Of a DNA stretch of 64,000 nucleotides, positions 43,192 to 52,178 are shown in pieces. The DNA lies in assembly GCF_009765445.1 (NCBI RefSeq), contig NZ_WHOY01000031.1:3510168-3574167 (forward strand), in the 5' to 3' direction. Origin of the DNA: Pantoea sp. BAV 3049 (GTDB lineage: Bacteria; Pseudomonadota; Gammaproteobacteria; Enterobacterales; Enterobacteriaceae). The translations under genes and the position numbers were made by a program. Positions within the stretch are counted from its first letter, which is position 1. Every line of letters starts with the position of its first letter. The notes under the pieces were generated by a model, which was given only the letters and a program-made list of their open reading frames with translations, was not told the DNA's origin and did no database searches.

Positions 43192-45300
43192 TTAAGCATC
43201 AAAGGACTCGACGGACTCGTCCAGATCCAGACGACCGACAACGTTGATCGACAAGTTGGACTGCAGCTCCGCGAATGACAGCACCGGCACCTGGTGAAGT
43301 TCGTCCTGAATCAAACCGCGCAGTGGACTGCGAAGATCCTGGGCCACCAGCAGCACTGCGATGCCCGGATTTTCAGGCCGGAAGGCATCGCGAAGCTGCC
43401 CGAGGATCGCCATGTTTTGTTCCTGGGTCAGGGCAAAGAAGACTTCACTCTGCGTCTGGCGCAGTGCATCGCGCAGCTGCTCTTCCATCTCCGGGGTCAG
43501 CAGCCAGACGTGCAGGCCGTCATCCTGAGTGTACTGATAGCAGATGTGTTCCTTCAGCGAGATGCGCACCAGGTCGGTCAGCAGGCTGATATCGCGTTCG
43601 TGCTGACCATGCTCGATTAACGCCTCGGCAATCGCCCGCACCGAGCGTAGCGGAATGCGTTCCGCCACCAGGTTCTGCAGCACGCTGGAGAAACGGGCAA
43701 TCGGCATCACGCGCTGCAACTCCTGAGCCAGCTCCGGCTGTTCTGTCTCCAGCCAGCCCATCAGCGCGCGGGTTTCCTGCAGGCCGATAAAATGCGGGGC
43801 GCTGGCGTGGATGGCGTTCTCCATGCGCTTCATCAGCAGGTCATGGAAATTCCAGCGCGGCACGTCTTCGTTTTGCAACAGAGGATGGCCGGCTGGCAGC
43901 CACAACAGCTCGCTCTCGCGGCGGGTATCCATTCCGGCAACCACGCCCTCTTCTTCCGCCAACTGAGGATGATCTTTGCTGCTGACAGCGAGCAGACCAA
44001 CGTTGAACGTGCCGATCACTCGTGGGATTTCGTAGACCGAATAGCGGAATTCATCTGCAGGCAGCGCGTCCTGAAACTCGATATCAAAAGCGGGCAAAGT
44101 AAAGCCGTAGTTATAAACGATGCTGTTGCGCATCCGGCGGATTGCCTGCACCAGCTCCAGCGTCTCTGCCGTGCCGCGTGCGCTGCTGGGAAACTGCAGC
44201 AGATAGGGCCGCGTCGGGTTGAACTGGCGTAAATCTTCGGTGCCGTTAAGCTCTGGTGGGATCACCTCATTTTCCATTTGCGGCAGGTTCGACACCAGCA
44301 CCCTTTTCGCCCGCCAGACCTGAAAACTGCCGGTCGCCAGCGTCAGAACCGCCAGCATGATAAACACGCCGGTCGGCATCCCTGGCAGCAGCGCAAAACC
44401 AAACATGCCAATCGAGGAGAGGATCCAGGCTTTCGGCTGGCTGGTCAGCTGTTCGGCGATCTCCCGGCCAATGTTGTTATCCTCGCTGGTGTCGCTGTCG
44501 GACGAGACGCGGGTGATGATCATCCCGGCCGTCAGGGAGATCAGCAGTGCCGGGATCTGGGCAATCAGGCCGTCACCAATGGTCAGCACCGAGTAGGTAT
44601 GCATCGCATCACCGGCAGGCATGCCCAGCTGCATCACACCGATGCTGAAGCCGCCGATCAGGTTGATAAACAGGATCACCAGCCCGGCTATCGCATCGCC
44701 CTTCACAAATTTCATTGCGCCGTCCATAGCTCCGAACAGCTGGCTCTCTTTCGCCAGGTCGACACGGCGGCGTTTGGCGGTATTGACATCAATCAGGCCG
44801 GCGCGCAAATCACTGTCGATCGACATCTGCTTGCCCGGCATCGCATCCAGCGTAAAGCGGGCAGCCACTTCCGCCACCCTTTCCGATCCTTTGGTGATCA
44901 CCAGAAAGTTGACCACCGTCAGGATTAGAAACATCACCATCCCGACCGCGAGGTTGCCGCCCACCACAAAGGTGCCGAACGCCGCCACGATATGCCCGGC
45001 ATCCTGCTGTACCAGAATCTGACGGGTGGTTGAAATAGAGAGCGCCAGGCGGAACATGGTGGTCAGTAACAGCACCGCCGGGAAGCTGGAGAATGCCAGC
45101 GGCTTCGGCAGGTACATCGCCAGCACCACCAGCAGCGAGGAGAGACAGATATTCACGGCAATCAGGGTATCAATCAGCCCCAGCGGCAGGGGGATAATCA
45201 GCATAAAAACAATGGCCATCGCGAACATCGCCCCGATAATTTCGGAGCGCTGCATGGCGCCCAGTGCGATGCGATTCAGAACCAGAAACATGCTGTTCAT
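43192..45300 (-). CDS. hrcV: HrcV, major T3SS export-gate protein
   Basis: A 702-residue SctV/FlhA-family protein: about eight helices in the first 340 residues with the family signature region AARFTLDAMPGKQMSIDSDLRAG, then a large cytoplasmic domain that forms a nonameric ring binding substrates and chaperones. It starts ATG after GAGAAGGG, 12 bases past hrpJ. Confidence 0.97.
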   Translation of the reverse strand: MNSMFLVLNRIALGAMQRSEIIGAMFAMAIVFMLIIPLPLGLIDTLIAVNICLSSLLVVLAMYLPKPLAFSSFPAVLLLTTMFRLALSISTTRQILVQQDAGHIVAAFGTFVVGGNLAVGMVMFLILTVVNFLVITKGSERVAEVAARFTLDAMPGKQMSIDSDLRAGLIDVNTAKRRRVDLAKESQLFGAMDGAMKFVKGDAIAGLVILFINLIGGFSIGVMQLGMPAGDAMHTYSVLTIGDGLIAQIPALLISLTAGMIITRVSSDSDTSEDNNIGREIAEQLTSQPKAWILSSIGMFGFALLPGMPTGVFIMLAVLTLATGSFQVWRAKRVLVSNLPQMENEVIPPELNGTEDLRQFNPTRPYLLQFPSSARGTAETLELVQAIRRMRNSIVYNYGFTLPAFDIEFQDALPADEFRYSVYEIPRVIGTFNVGLLAVSSKDHPQLAEEEGVVAGMDTRRESELLWLPAGHPLLQNEDVPRWNFHDLLMKRMENAIHASAPHFIGLQETRALMGWLETEQPELAQELQRVMPIARFSSVLQNLVAERIPLRSVRAIAEALIEHGQHERDISLLTDLVRISLKEHICYQYTQDDGLHVWLLTPEMEEQLRDALRQTQSEVFFALTQEQNMAILGQLRDAFRPENPGIAVLLVAQDLRSPLRGLIQDELHQVPVLSFAELQSNLSINVVGRLDLDESVESFDA

Positions 45301-45312
45301 ACCCTTCTCCCG

Positions 45313-46464
45313 CTAGCCTTTCGCCGCTGCTTTGTTCTCGTTATTGACCAGCATGGTGATCACCCCACGCAGCAGATTCGACGCTTCAGTCCGGTTTTTG
45401 CGGTCGCGCCATAGCATCAGCGGCATATCGTTCATCAGCGGCAGCAGACCGTTGAGGAAGCGCATCTGCGCCGCGGGTTTTTCTCCGGCGTACTCTTTGC
45501 CGATTGAGGTAATGTCCCGGGGTTGCAACCCGGTTTCTGCCACGTTAAGCAACCGGCGGGTCATATCCAGCCCGCTCAGTGCGGAAGGCGGAATTTTGCC
45601 GCCCGCGCGCAGCCGATCCAGCAGCTTGTCGCTGTCGGCAATCAGCTGAGTCAGTTGCCCGGCCTCGCTCAGACCAAGGTGGATTTTGTGTAGCGATCGG
45701 GAAGAGAGTGAGGGCGTCAGCGAGGCGATATCTTCTGCCAGCGCGCGCTGCAAAGTGCGCAGGCCCGGCATAAATTGCGCACGACCAAAGCGCTCCAGCA
45801 GGCTGTCGAGGATCACCGAAGCCGACTGGTGCTTGACGATCCCATGGTAGTAAAGGTTGCGCATCGACTGCTTTTCGGTCGGGTCGGTGGTGAAGCTGGC
45901 AATCGCCGTAGCGGTATTCAGCCCCGCCCGCACTTTATCGCCATAATGTTCATGCAGTGCGTCCAGCCCGTGACTGGCCGCAGCCGCAGTTTGCGTGTCG
46001 CCACTACGGTCAGCCTCGCGCAGGGTCATCCGCAACAGCAAATCGCAGCGTGCAGGGTCGTTATCAGCAGCCTCGACCAGCGCGTCGGCCTCCGGTTCCT
46101 GCCCTTTATTCAGCACGCCCTTAAGCGCACTGAGCCGCGTTTCCAGCCGATCCTGCTGCTGTCCGTCCAGCAGTTGATAAAGTTCAGCCAGTCGTTCGAT
46201 ACGCTCCACCGCACCACGATTGCTGCGCAGATGCTGAGTATTAATCTGCCGCCGGTTCAGCCCTTTGGTTTTCTTCTCTACCTTTTCGCTGAACATCATG
46301 CCGATCTCTTCCAGCGAATCCGTCAGCGAGTCTGCGGCCGACTGGGTATTCACCGGTCGCGCACGCACGTCTGCGCCCGCCGTTCGCGAAGACGGGACAT
46401 CCTGCTTAAGCAGCGTTTTTGCCATCGCCTGCTGAAACTGAAGTGAGGACTGAACTTTTATCAT
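45313..46464 (-). CDS. hrpJ: HrpJ, T3SS gatekeeper (SctW)
   Basis: A 383-residue soluble helical protein of the YopN/InvE/HrpJ family, with MFSEKVEKKTKGLNRRQINTQ and LTQLIADSDKLLDRLRAGG as typical parts. HrpJ sets the order of secretion, holding back effectors until translocators or harpins leave. First gene of the eleven-gene minus-strand operon hrpJ-hrcV-hrpQ-hrcN-hrpO-hrpP-hrcQ-hrcR-hrcS-hrcT-hrcU. Confidence 0.93.
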   Translation of the reverse strand: MIKVQSSLQFQQAMAKTLLKQDVPSSRTAGADVRARPVNTQSAADSLTDSLEEIGMMFSEKVEKKTKGLNRRQINTQHLRSNRGAVERIERLAELYQLLDGQQQDRLETRLSALKGVLNKGQEPEADALVEAADNDPARCDLLLRMTLREADRSGDTQTAAAASHGLDALHEHYGDKVRAGLNTATAIASFTTDPTEKQSMRNLYYHGIVKHQSASVILDSLLERFGRAQFMPGLRTLQRALAEDIASLTPSLSSRSLHKIHLGLSEAGQLTQLIADSDKLLDRLRAGGKIPPSALSGLDMTRRLLNVAETGLQPRDITSIGKEYAGEKPAAQMRFLNGLLPLMNDMPLMLWRDRKNRTEASNLLRGVITMLVNNENKAAAKG

Positions 46465-46495
46465 TGCGCACTCGTGGTTGATTTCGCGATTCTCT

Positions 46496-46523
46496 TACGT
46501 GGCGGCAAAGGACAATAAGTTCC
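46496..46523 (-). promoter_or_regulatory. hrp box for the hrpJ operon
   Basis: On the minus strand GGAACT-N15-CCACGTA, one base off the GGAACC consensus, 32 bases before the hrpJ start. The divergent hrpL promoter lies 180 bases away. Confidence 0.85.
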
Positions 46524-46703
46524 CGAATAAAAAAATGGATAACTGGTATTTAAAATGTGTGATTTTACTGAAACTTTAAACCGCCGTTATTAGTGTTAAA
46601 AGTTGCACAGCTATTTCCCGATTACGGCCATGTTTTGTCTCAGATAATTCTTAATTAAAATAAAGAACACTGGAATAACCCCGCCTCACGCTTTTTTTTC
46701 GCC

Positions 46704-46719
46704 TGGCACACTCCTTGCT
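46704..46719 (+). promoter_or_regulatory. Sigma-54 promoter of hrpL
   Basis: TGGCACACTCCTTGCT matches the -24/-12 sigma-54 consensus (TGGCAC-N5-TTGCT) with GG and GC ten bases apart. Transcription would start near 46729, just downstream of an in-frame ATG at 46722, which therefore cannot be the hrpL start. Confidence 0.93.
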
Positions 46720-46763
46720 ATATGACGTTCTGCAGGCTGTTAATTAATTTCAGGAGCAAGTCA

Positions 46764-47306
46764 ATGTTAACTTCTTCAACCGCAGAATTGTCATTTTCAC
46801 CTGAAGCACCGGTCGTTATTTTATGGCAGGAGATCCTCTGTCAGCAGAATCGCAAGTTGCATAATTTTATTCGTAAGCGCGTCTCCAACCGGGAAGACGT
46901 GGAAGATATTGCGCAAATGACCTGCGTGGAAGTGCTGCGCAACAGTCATAAGTTTTTAGGCGCTTCCCGCCCGGAAACCTGGCTGTTTGGCATCGCCGCC
47001 AATTTGATCCGCAACTATTACAAAACCCATCAGAACCGGTTTTTGTTCGACAGCCTTAACGAAGATAACGTGTTGGAACTCATTCATGATTGCGATCCCA
47101 GCGACATCATCGCTAATGATGAACTGCTCAGCGTAATGGCCCATTCCATTGATAAACTGCCGGAAGACACCCGCCAGATGCTCTCTATCCTGGTGGAACG
47201 CAATGGCAGCTACCAGGACGTGGCAACCTCGCTGGACATTCCACTGGGTACGGTAAAATCCCGCCTCTCCCGCGTCAGGGAGGCACTGAAAAGCACAATA
47301 AGCTGA
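46764..47306 (+). CDS. hrpL: HrpL, ECF sigma factor of the Hrp regulon
   Basis: A 180-residue ECF sigma factor: sigma-2 region with FIRKRVSNREDVEDIAQMTCVEV and PETWLFGIAANLIRNYYK, and sigma-4 region with LPEDTRQMLSILVERNGSYQDVATSLDIPLGTVKSRLSRVREAL. It directs RNA polymerase to hrp boxes. The start at 46764 has AGGAG 7 bases before it and lies downstream of the expected sigma-54 transcription start. Confidence 0.95.
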   Translation: MLTSSTAELSFSPEAPVVILWQEILCQQNRKLHNFIRKRVSNREDVEDIAQMTCVEVLRNSHKFLGASRPETWLFGIAANLIRNYYKTHQNRFLFDSLNEDNVLELIHDCDPSDIIANDELLSVMAHSIDKLPEDTRQMLSILVERNGSYQDVATSLDIPLGTVKSRLSRVREALKSTIS

Positions 47307-47504
47307 ACAAAGCTAATTTTTCAGATTGTAGCGCGATCAATTTATTTATCTGCGTGGTAGCTCAATTTTCAGATGAATATTGATGGTCACCAGAGGAAAT
47401 ATTTGCTGTAATTGTTCCTTGATGGGAAAATTCCAGGTGCCGCCGGGTAAGCGGTAATAATATATGCTTATCACACATTCATTTATGCACAATCAGAGAG
47501 AGAA

Positions 47505-48971
47505 ATGCTTTCTTCTGAAATATTCAGCTTTAATGTGACTAAAATCCCTCACGACGGGCGGGCTATTTTGCCTGACTTTGCCCTTGACAAAGTCAATGAC
47601 GCCATCTATTTAGTCGCGCCGGATGCCAGTCTGGCTTATCTCAATAATAAAGCCTGCGAAATGCTGGGTTATAAATATCGCGAGTTGATACGATTAAGCT
47701 ATGCCGATATTGAGGGAGAATTGCAGGATCCGGATGTCGCCGCGCTGTGGTGGAAACTGAGCCTGCGACCGGAAGGGATCCGCTTCACTTCGCAACACCG
47801 GATGCGCAGCGGCGAAATTATTCCGGTGGAGGTCAGTTCCAGCGCTTATGAACACCAGGGGCAGACTCTGGTGCTCTGCGTGGTGCGCGATGTCCGTGAG
47901 CTGAAGCAGCGTACCGAGCGCTATCTGCAACAGGAGCAGCAGTTCCGGACGCTGGTGGAGAACTCCCCCGATCTGATGGCCCGCTTCGATACCGATATGC
48001 GCTGCCGGTACGCCAACCCGCTGGTGCTGGAGCTGATTGGCTGCAGCGAAGAGCAGGCACGCGGCTGGCGCTTAACGGACACCATCCCCTTTGATGAGGT
48101 GGGTATGCGGCTGTTCAGGCTCGTCTCCAACACCCTGGCGCGGGGTGAAAAAAGCGAGGCGGAGCTGGAGGCCCGTTTTGGCGATCGCTCAATGGTGCTG
48201 CATGTTCGCTGCGTGCCGGAGTACGATCTGAAAGGCGAAGTGGTCACCATTCTGGCGGTGGGCCGTGATATCAGCCGCCTGCGGGAAGTGGAAAATGAAG
48301 TGCGCGCCGCCCATCACCAGCTACGCCTGCTGGCAAGCAATCAGCAGGAGCAAACCGAGCAGGAACGCAAACATATGGCGCGTGAAATCCATGATGAGCT
48401 GGGCCAGCACCTGACCAGCTTACGCGCCGGGTTGTCGGTGATTGGTATGCAGGCTGGCAGCCCGGAGCAGGTCACGCAGCAGGTGAATTATCTGATGACG
48501 CTGATCGACAGCACCATCCAGGTGGTCAGGGATGTCTCCACGCGCCTGCGGCCGAATATGTTGAATATGGGGCTGGTGCCCGCGCTTGAGTGGCTGCGCG
48601 ATGAATTTGTCAAAAACGGCGGCTGCAGCTGCATGCTGATCGTGCCGGAAGATAAACCGGTGGCGCTCAGCGATCAGGCCGTGACGGCGGTGTTCCGCGT
48701 GGTACAAGAGTCGCTGACCAACATTTCCCGCCATGCGCAGGCCAGCAAGGTTTCTATTATCGTGCAGACCAGCCGCGAGTCAGTGGTGGTACAGGTACGC
48801 GATAACGGCAAAGGGTTTAAAACTCAGAACGTGCGCCACGATGCGTTCGGGCTGATGGGGATTAAAGAGCGGGTGGATATGCTGAATGGCCTGGTGACCA
48901 TCACCAGCCACCCCGGGGAAGGGACACAGCTGGAGCTGACGCTGCCACTGACAGCCAGACAGTCACAGTGA
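47505..48971 (+). CDS. hrpX: HrpX, cytoplasmic PAS histidine kinase
   Basis: A 488-residue sensor kinase without membrane helices. Two PAS domains (about residues 25-130 and 145-260) are followed by a NarX-type HisKA_3 dimerisation domain with the phospho-accepting His at about residue 296 (MAREIHDELGQH), and an ATPase domain with RDNGKGF and GLMGIKERV. In Erwinia and Pantoea HrpX phosphorylates HrpY, leading to hrpS expression. The 198-base gap after hrpL should hold its own promoter. Confidence 0.94.
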   Translation: MLSSEIFSFNVTKIPHDGRAILPDFALDKVNDAIYLVAPDASLAYLNNKACEMLGYKYRELIRLSYADIEGELQDPDVAALWWKLSLRPEGIRFTSQHRMRSGEIIPVEVSSSAYEHQGQTLVLCVVRDVRELKQRTERYLQQEQQFRTLVENSPDLMARFDTDMRCRYANPLVLELIGCSEEQARGWRLTDTIPFDEVGMRLFRLVSNTLARGEKSEAELEARFGDRSMVLHVRCVPEYDLKGEVVTILAVGRDISRLREVENEVRAAHHQLRLLASNQQEQTEQERKHMAREIHDELGQHLTSLRAGLSVIGMQAGSPEQVTQQVNYLMTLIDSTIQVVRDVSTRLRPNMLNMGLVPALEWLRDEFVKNGGCSCMLIVPEDKPVALSDQAVTAVFRVVQESLTNISRHAQASKVSIIVQTSRESVVVQVRDNGKGFKTQNVRHDAFGLMGIKERVDMLNGLVTITSHPGEGTQLELTLPLTARQSQ

Positions 48972-49017
48972 GCCACTATGCTTGTACATTTACCAGGGCT
49001 CCGACCAGGGAAACAGG

Positions 49018-49659
49018 ATGAATGAAGTTATTAAGTTAGTGATTGCCGATGACCACGCGCTAATGCGTGAGGGACTGAAGCAGATTTTTGCTCTGGATGA
49101 AAATATTGAAGTGGTGGGGGAAGCCGGTGATGGCAGCCAGGTGCTCGAAAGGCTGCGGCTCGGCGGGCTGGATTTGCTGCTGCTGGATATCTCCATGCCC
49201 GGGATCAGCGGGGAAGATTTAATTAATCGCATCCATTCACAGTACAAAAGCCTGCCGATTCTGGTGCTCAGCATGTTCAACGAGCCGCAGATTGCCCGGC
49301 GGGTGCTGAACTGTGGTGCGCTGGGTTATATCACCAAAGATAAAAATCCGGATGCGCTGTTAACGGCAATACGCAGCGTGGCGAAGGGATCGCGATATAT
49401 CGACCACGATCTGGCGCAGGAAATTGTGTTTGCCGAATATCAGAACGGCAACCGCGCCCTGCATGAAACGCTGACCACCCGCGAGCGCCAGATCCTGCTG
49501 ATGCTGGCACACGGCGAAACCATCAACGCCATTGCCGATGCGCTGTCGATCAGCAATAAAACCGTCAGCACCTATAAATCACGGATGATGGATAAGATGC
49601 AGTTTTCCAGCAATGCCGATATCGTTAAGTACGCCATCAGCCATCATCTGGTGCAGTAG
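49018..49659 (+). CDS. hrpY: HrpY, NarL/FixJ-family response regulator
   Basis: A 213-residue regulator: receiver domain with phospho-acceptor Asp57 (LDLLLLDISMPG), conserved Lys in YITKDKNPD, and a LuxR-type helix-turn-helix (LTTRERQILLMLAHGETINAIADALSISNKTVSTYKSRM). It is the activator of hrpS in this pathway. The ATG at 49018 gives the usual MNEVIKLVIADDHA; a frame from 48982 adds a non-family leader. hrpS is not adjacent here, so HrpY must act at a distant site. Confidence 0.93.
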   Translation: MNEVIKLVIADDHALMREGLKQIFALDENIEVVGEAGDGSQVLERLRLGGLDLLLLDISMPGISGEDLINRIHSQYKSLPILVLSMFNEPQIARRVLNCGALGYITKDKNPDALLTAIRSVAKGSRYIDHDLAQEIVFAEYQNGNRALHETLTTRERQILLMLAHGETINAIADALSISNKTVSTYKSRMMDKMQFSSNADIVKYAISHHLVQ

Positions 49660-49668
49660 CGCCTGCCG

Positions 49669-50778
49669 TCAGGTTTCTGGCGGCGGCTCTTTAATGGTCG
49701 TTGCTTCCTCAACGGGCAGCGGTTCTTCCGGCACTTCCGGCTGCCATTGGCGATGATGGCGCTTACTGACCAGGAAGACCGGCGTCGCCAGGAACAGCAG
49801 CAGACTGCCCGCCATCCCACAGACCAGCAGGCTGATGCAGCCCGCCCACCCTTCTCCAACGGTTAATCCCGCCACCACCAGCGACAGAATAAAGAAGAAG
49901 GACAGCGTCAGGCTGACCGGCCAGATATTGGTGATGTCCATCTCGCTGAGCGCCATTTTCACCGGCTTGACGGCGCGCCTTTCGGCCTCCTGCTCTGCCC
50001 GGATTTTTGCTTTTACCGCTTCAAGATCGACACAGGGTGCAACAAAATCTTCCGCAGGCTGTGGATGGTACAACTCTTCAAAAATACGGCTGATAGGCGG
50101 AAAAGTCAGCGGCCAGGTGGCGCTGTGTACGCCATAAGTTGTCAGCGCCGGAAGCGTGATACGCGGCCACAGCACCGGTTGCAGATAGCGATTGTTCAGC
50201 ACCACCCAGCTCTGGCGCGAGACGCCTTTATTAACATGATAAAGGCGGAAGCGGTCGGCCGGGGGATAGTTCAGATTGCTGACCCGCGCGGTAATGGCGG
50301 AAATATGCCGCTGGCGGCAGTAGTTGACGCGACTTTGTCCCTGCCCTGCCAGCAGCACGCCGAGCGCAGGAAGAAAGTACCAGGATGTGCTTTCGGCAGC
50401 AAACGGGCTGGCAAGATGTTCCCTCAGCCGCTCTTCGCTGCTGCCGCTGAGGTGTTCCGGCCACCAGCGCCAGCTGCGGGCAATGACCCGCTCAGTGGGC
50501 ACCTGAAATACGCCCAGCGGTTCGGTTTGTGCAGGCAACATCGCAAAGGGGAAAATTTTACTGAAGAAGGTCAGCGCATCATCCGGGCCATCCCATTCAC
50601 CGCTTGCTTCCAGACCATGCAGGTTACCGGTCAGCTCTCCCCAACCGGTTTTGCCGAGCATATCAATCTGGTATTTGGTATCCGCCAGGCGTTTGCCCAG
50701 CCGCAGGATCTCCGAGGGGATCCCCTTTAGCGACAGTTCGGGGACCGTCGGGATGGCTTCATTATGTTCACTTTCCAT
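49669..50778 (-). CDS. Unknown protein with two C-terminal membrane helices, convergent with hrpY
   Basis: A 369-residue protein that ends 10 bases from hrpY on the opposite strand. Residues 1-265 are soluble, rich in Trp, Pro and Tyr (SWRWWPEHLSG, ATWPLTFPP), then a charged linker (KAKIRAEQEAERRAVK), two close membrane helices (about 285-305 and 310-333, WPVSLTLSFFFILSLVVAGL and GCISLLVCGMAGSLLLFLA), and an acidic Pro-rich tail. I recognise no family. The upstream region has no hrp box, so HrpL control is not indicated. Confidence 0.6.
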   Translation of the reverse strand: MESEHNEAIPTVPELSLKGIPSEILRLGKRLADTKYQIDMLGKTGWGELTGNLHGLEASGEWDGPDDALTFFSKIFPFAMLPAQTEPLGVFQVPTERVIARSWRWWPEHLSGSSEERLREHLASPFAAESTSWYFLPALGVLLAGQGQSRVNYCRQRHISAITARVSNLNYPPADRFRLYHVNKGVSRQSWVVLNNRYLQPVLWPRITLPALTTYGVHSATWPLTFPPISRIFEELYHPQPAEDFVAPCVDLEAVKAKIRAEQEAERRAVKPVKMALSEMDITNIWPVSLTLSFFFILSLVVAGLTVGEGWAGCISLLVCGMAGSLLLFLATPVFLVSKRHHRQWQPEVPEEPLPVEEATTIKEPPPET

Positions 50779-51066
50779 ACTGCGTCAATCCCCAAAGGAT
50801 AAGCAAAGTACCGGCTGACCTGCGCCTGAAATGTGGCAAATTTGCCTTAACAAGGAGGGTGTTTTTTATCGCCGTCATAAATTTGGCTTTAGTCAAAAAA
50901 ATCAAAGTATTTCAAGGTGATAGTATACTTATTTTGGGTAATTATTAGCAACTCCGTTAATGAAATCCAGCCCTTCAGCCCACGTTTTTTTCAACGATTG
51001 CCACGACAGTGAGCAATTAATCGTTTAAAAATAAACAGTAAACATGGAGTGAATGGAGAAAAAAAC

Positions 51067-52146
51067 ATGCGACAAAACGAGGGCGAAATAAGCATCGACA
51101 GCGACAGGCTTACCCGGCTGGTACAGACGCTGTGGCGTGCCGCAGGCAGCAGCGAGACGGAAGCCCGCCTGGTGGCTGACCATCTGGTGCAGGCTAATCT
51201 GAGCGGACACGACTCGCACGGTGTCGGGATGATCCCCAGCTATATGATTTCGCGCCAGCAGGGCCATCTGCAGCAGAACCAGCATGTACAGGTGGTAAAA
51301 GATGCTGGTGCGGTACTGACGGTGGACGGCAATAACGGGTTTGGTCAGGTGGCAGCCTGTGAAGCGATGTCGCTGGGTATTGAACGTGCGCAACAACTGG
51401 GAATGTGCGCGATTGCCCTGCGCAACACTCACCATATAGGCCGTGTTGGCCACTGGGCCGAGCAGTGCGCCCGCGCAGGTCTGATCTCCTTCCATTTTGT
51501 TAATGTGGTGGGCGATCCAATGGTCGCTCCGTTCCATGGCAGTGACCGCCGCTTCGGGACCAACCCTTTTTGTGCCATTTTCCCCCGTAAAGAGCAGCCT
51601 CCCCTGCTGCTGGATTTCGCCACCAGCGGCATTGCCTTTGGTAAAACCCGCGTTGCCTGGAATAAAGGTGTCCAGGTAGCGCCGGGCAATCTGATTGACC
51701 ATAAGGGAACGCCAACTGTCGAACCCTCGGTGATGCACGAAACCCCCTACGGCTCGCTGCTGGCGTTTGGACTACATAAAGGTTACGGGCTGGCGGTAAT
51801 GTGCGAAATTCTCGGCGGCGCATTGTCCGGCGGCCAGACCACGCACCAAAGCTCGTTGCAGACCAGCGTGGAAGCCATTTTTAACAGCATGACCACTATC
51901 ATTCTTGATCCAAAAGCCTTTGATGCCCCTCAAATGCAGCAAGAAGCTGAAGCCTTTATCGACTGGGTGAAAGCCTCACCGCAGGCAGATGACCAGCCGA
52001 TTCAGGTTCCAGGTGAATTTGAAGAGGCACAGCGGGCAGAACGGCTGCGGGATGGCATACCGGTTGATGCCAATACCTGGCAACAAATTCTGGCTGCCGC
52101 CCGTGAAGCTGGCATGTCGGAGAGCGAACTGGCGGAATTTATTTAA
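51067..52146 (+). CDS. Malate/L-lactate/ureidoglycolate dehydrogenase family protein
   Basis: A 359-residue NAD(P)-dependent oxidoreductase of the LDH2/MDH2 family (not Rossmann): HDSHGVGMIPSYMI near residue 44, GFGQVAACEAM, RNTHHIGRVGHWAEQ, GTNPFCAIFP and HKGYGLAVMCEILGGALSG are the family blocks. It reduces or oxidises a 2-hydroxy acid; the substrate cannot be read from sequence. The ATG at 51067 has GGAG 8 bases before it and is preferred over GTG 51049. A strong terminator follows, so it is monocistronic. Confidence 0.9.
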   Translation: MRQNEGEISIDSDRLTRLVQTLWRAAGSSETEARLVADHLVQANLSGHDSHGVGMIPSYMISRQQGHLQQNQHVQVVKDAGAVLTVDGNNGFGQVAACEAMSLGIERAQQLGMCAIALRNTHHIGRVGHWAEQCARAGLISFHFVNVVGDPMVAPFHGSDRRFGTNPFCAIFPRKEQPPLLLDFATSGIAFGKTRVAWNKGVQVAPGNLIDHKGTPTVEPSVMHETPYGSLLAFGLHKGYGLAVMCEILGGALSGGQTTHQSSLQTSVEAIFNSMTTIILDPKAFDAPQMQQEAEAFIDWVKASPQADDQPIQVPGEFEEAQRAERLRDGIPVDANTWQQILAAAREAGMSESELAEFI

Positions 52147-52151
52147 TATTG

Positions 52152-52178
52152 AAAACCCGGCTCGAGGCCGGGTTTGTT
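52152..52178 (+). terminator. Terminator after the dehydrogenase gene
   Basis: AAACCCGGC (52153-52161) pairs with GCCGGGTTT (52167-52175), followed by a T-containing stretch, six bases after the stop. Confidence 0.85.

Noticed and set aside
44278-44928. Long plus-strand frame opposite hrcV
   Set aside because: It is a GC-rich shadow of hrcV with a His/Gln/Arg-heavy composition typical of antisense frames; similar shadows occur opposite mrdB, hrcU, hrcT and hrcN.
46722-46763. Upstream ATG extension of hrpL (MTFCRLLINFRSKS)
   Set aside because: It lies before the transcript start expected from the sigma-54 promoter and lacks a ribosome site; AGGAG supports the ATG at 46764.
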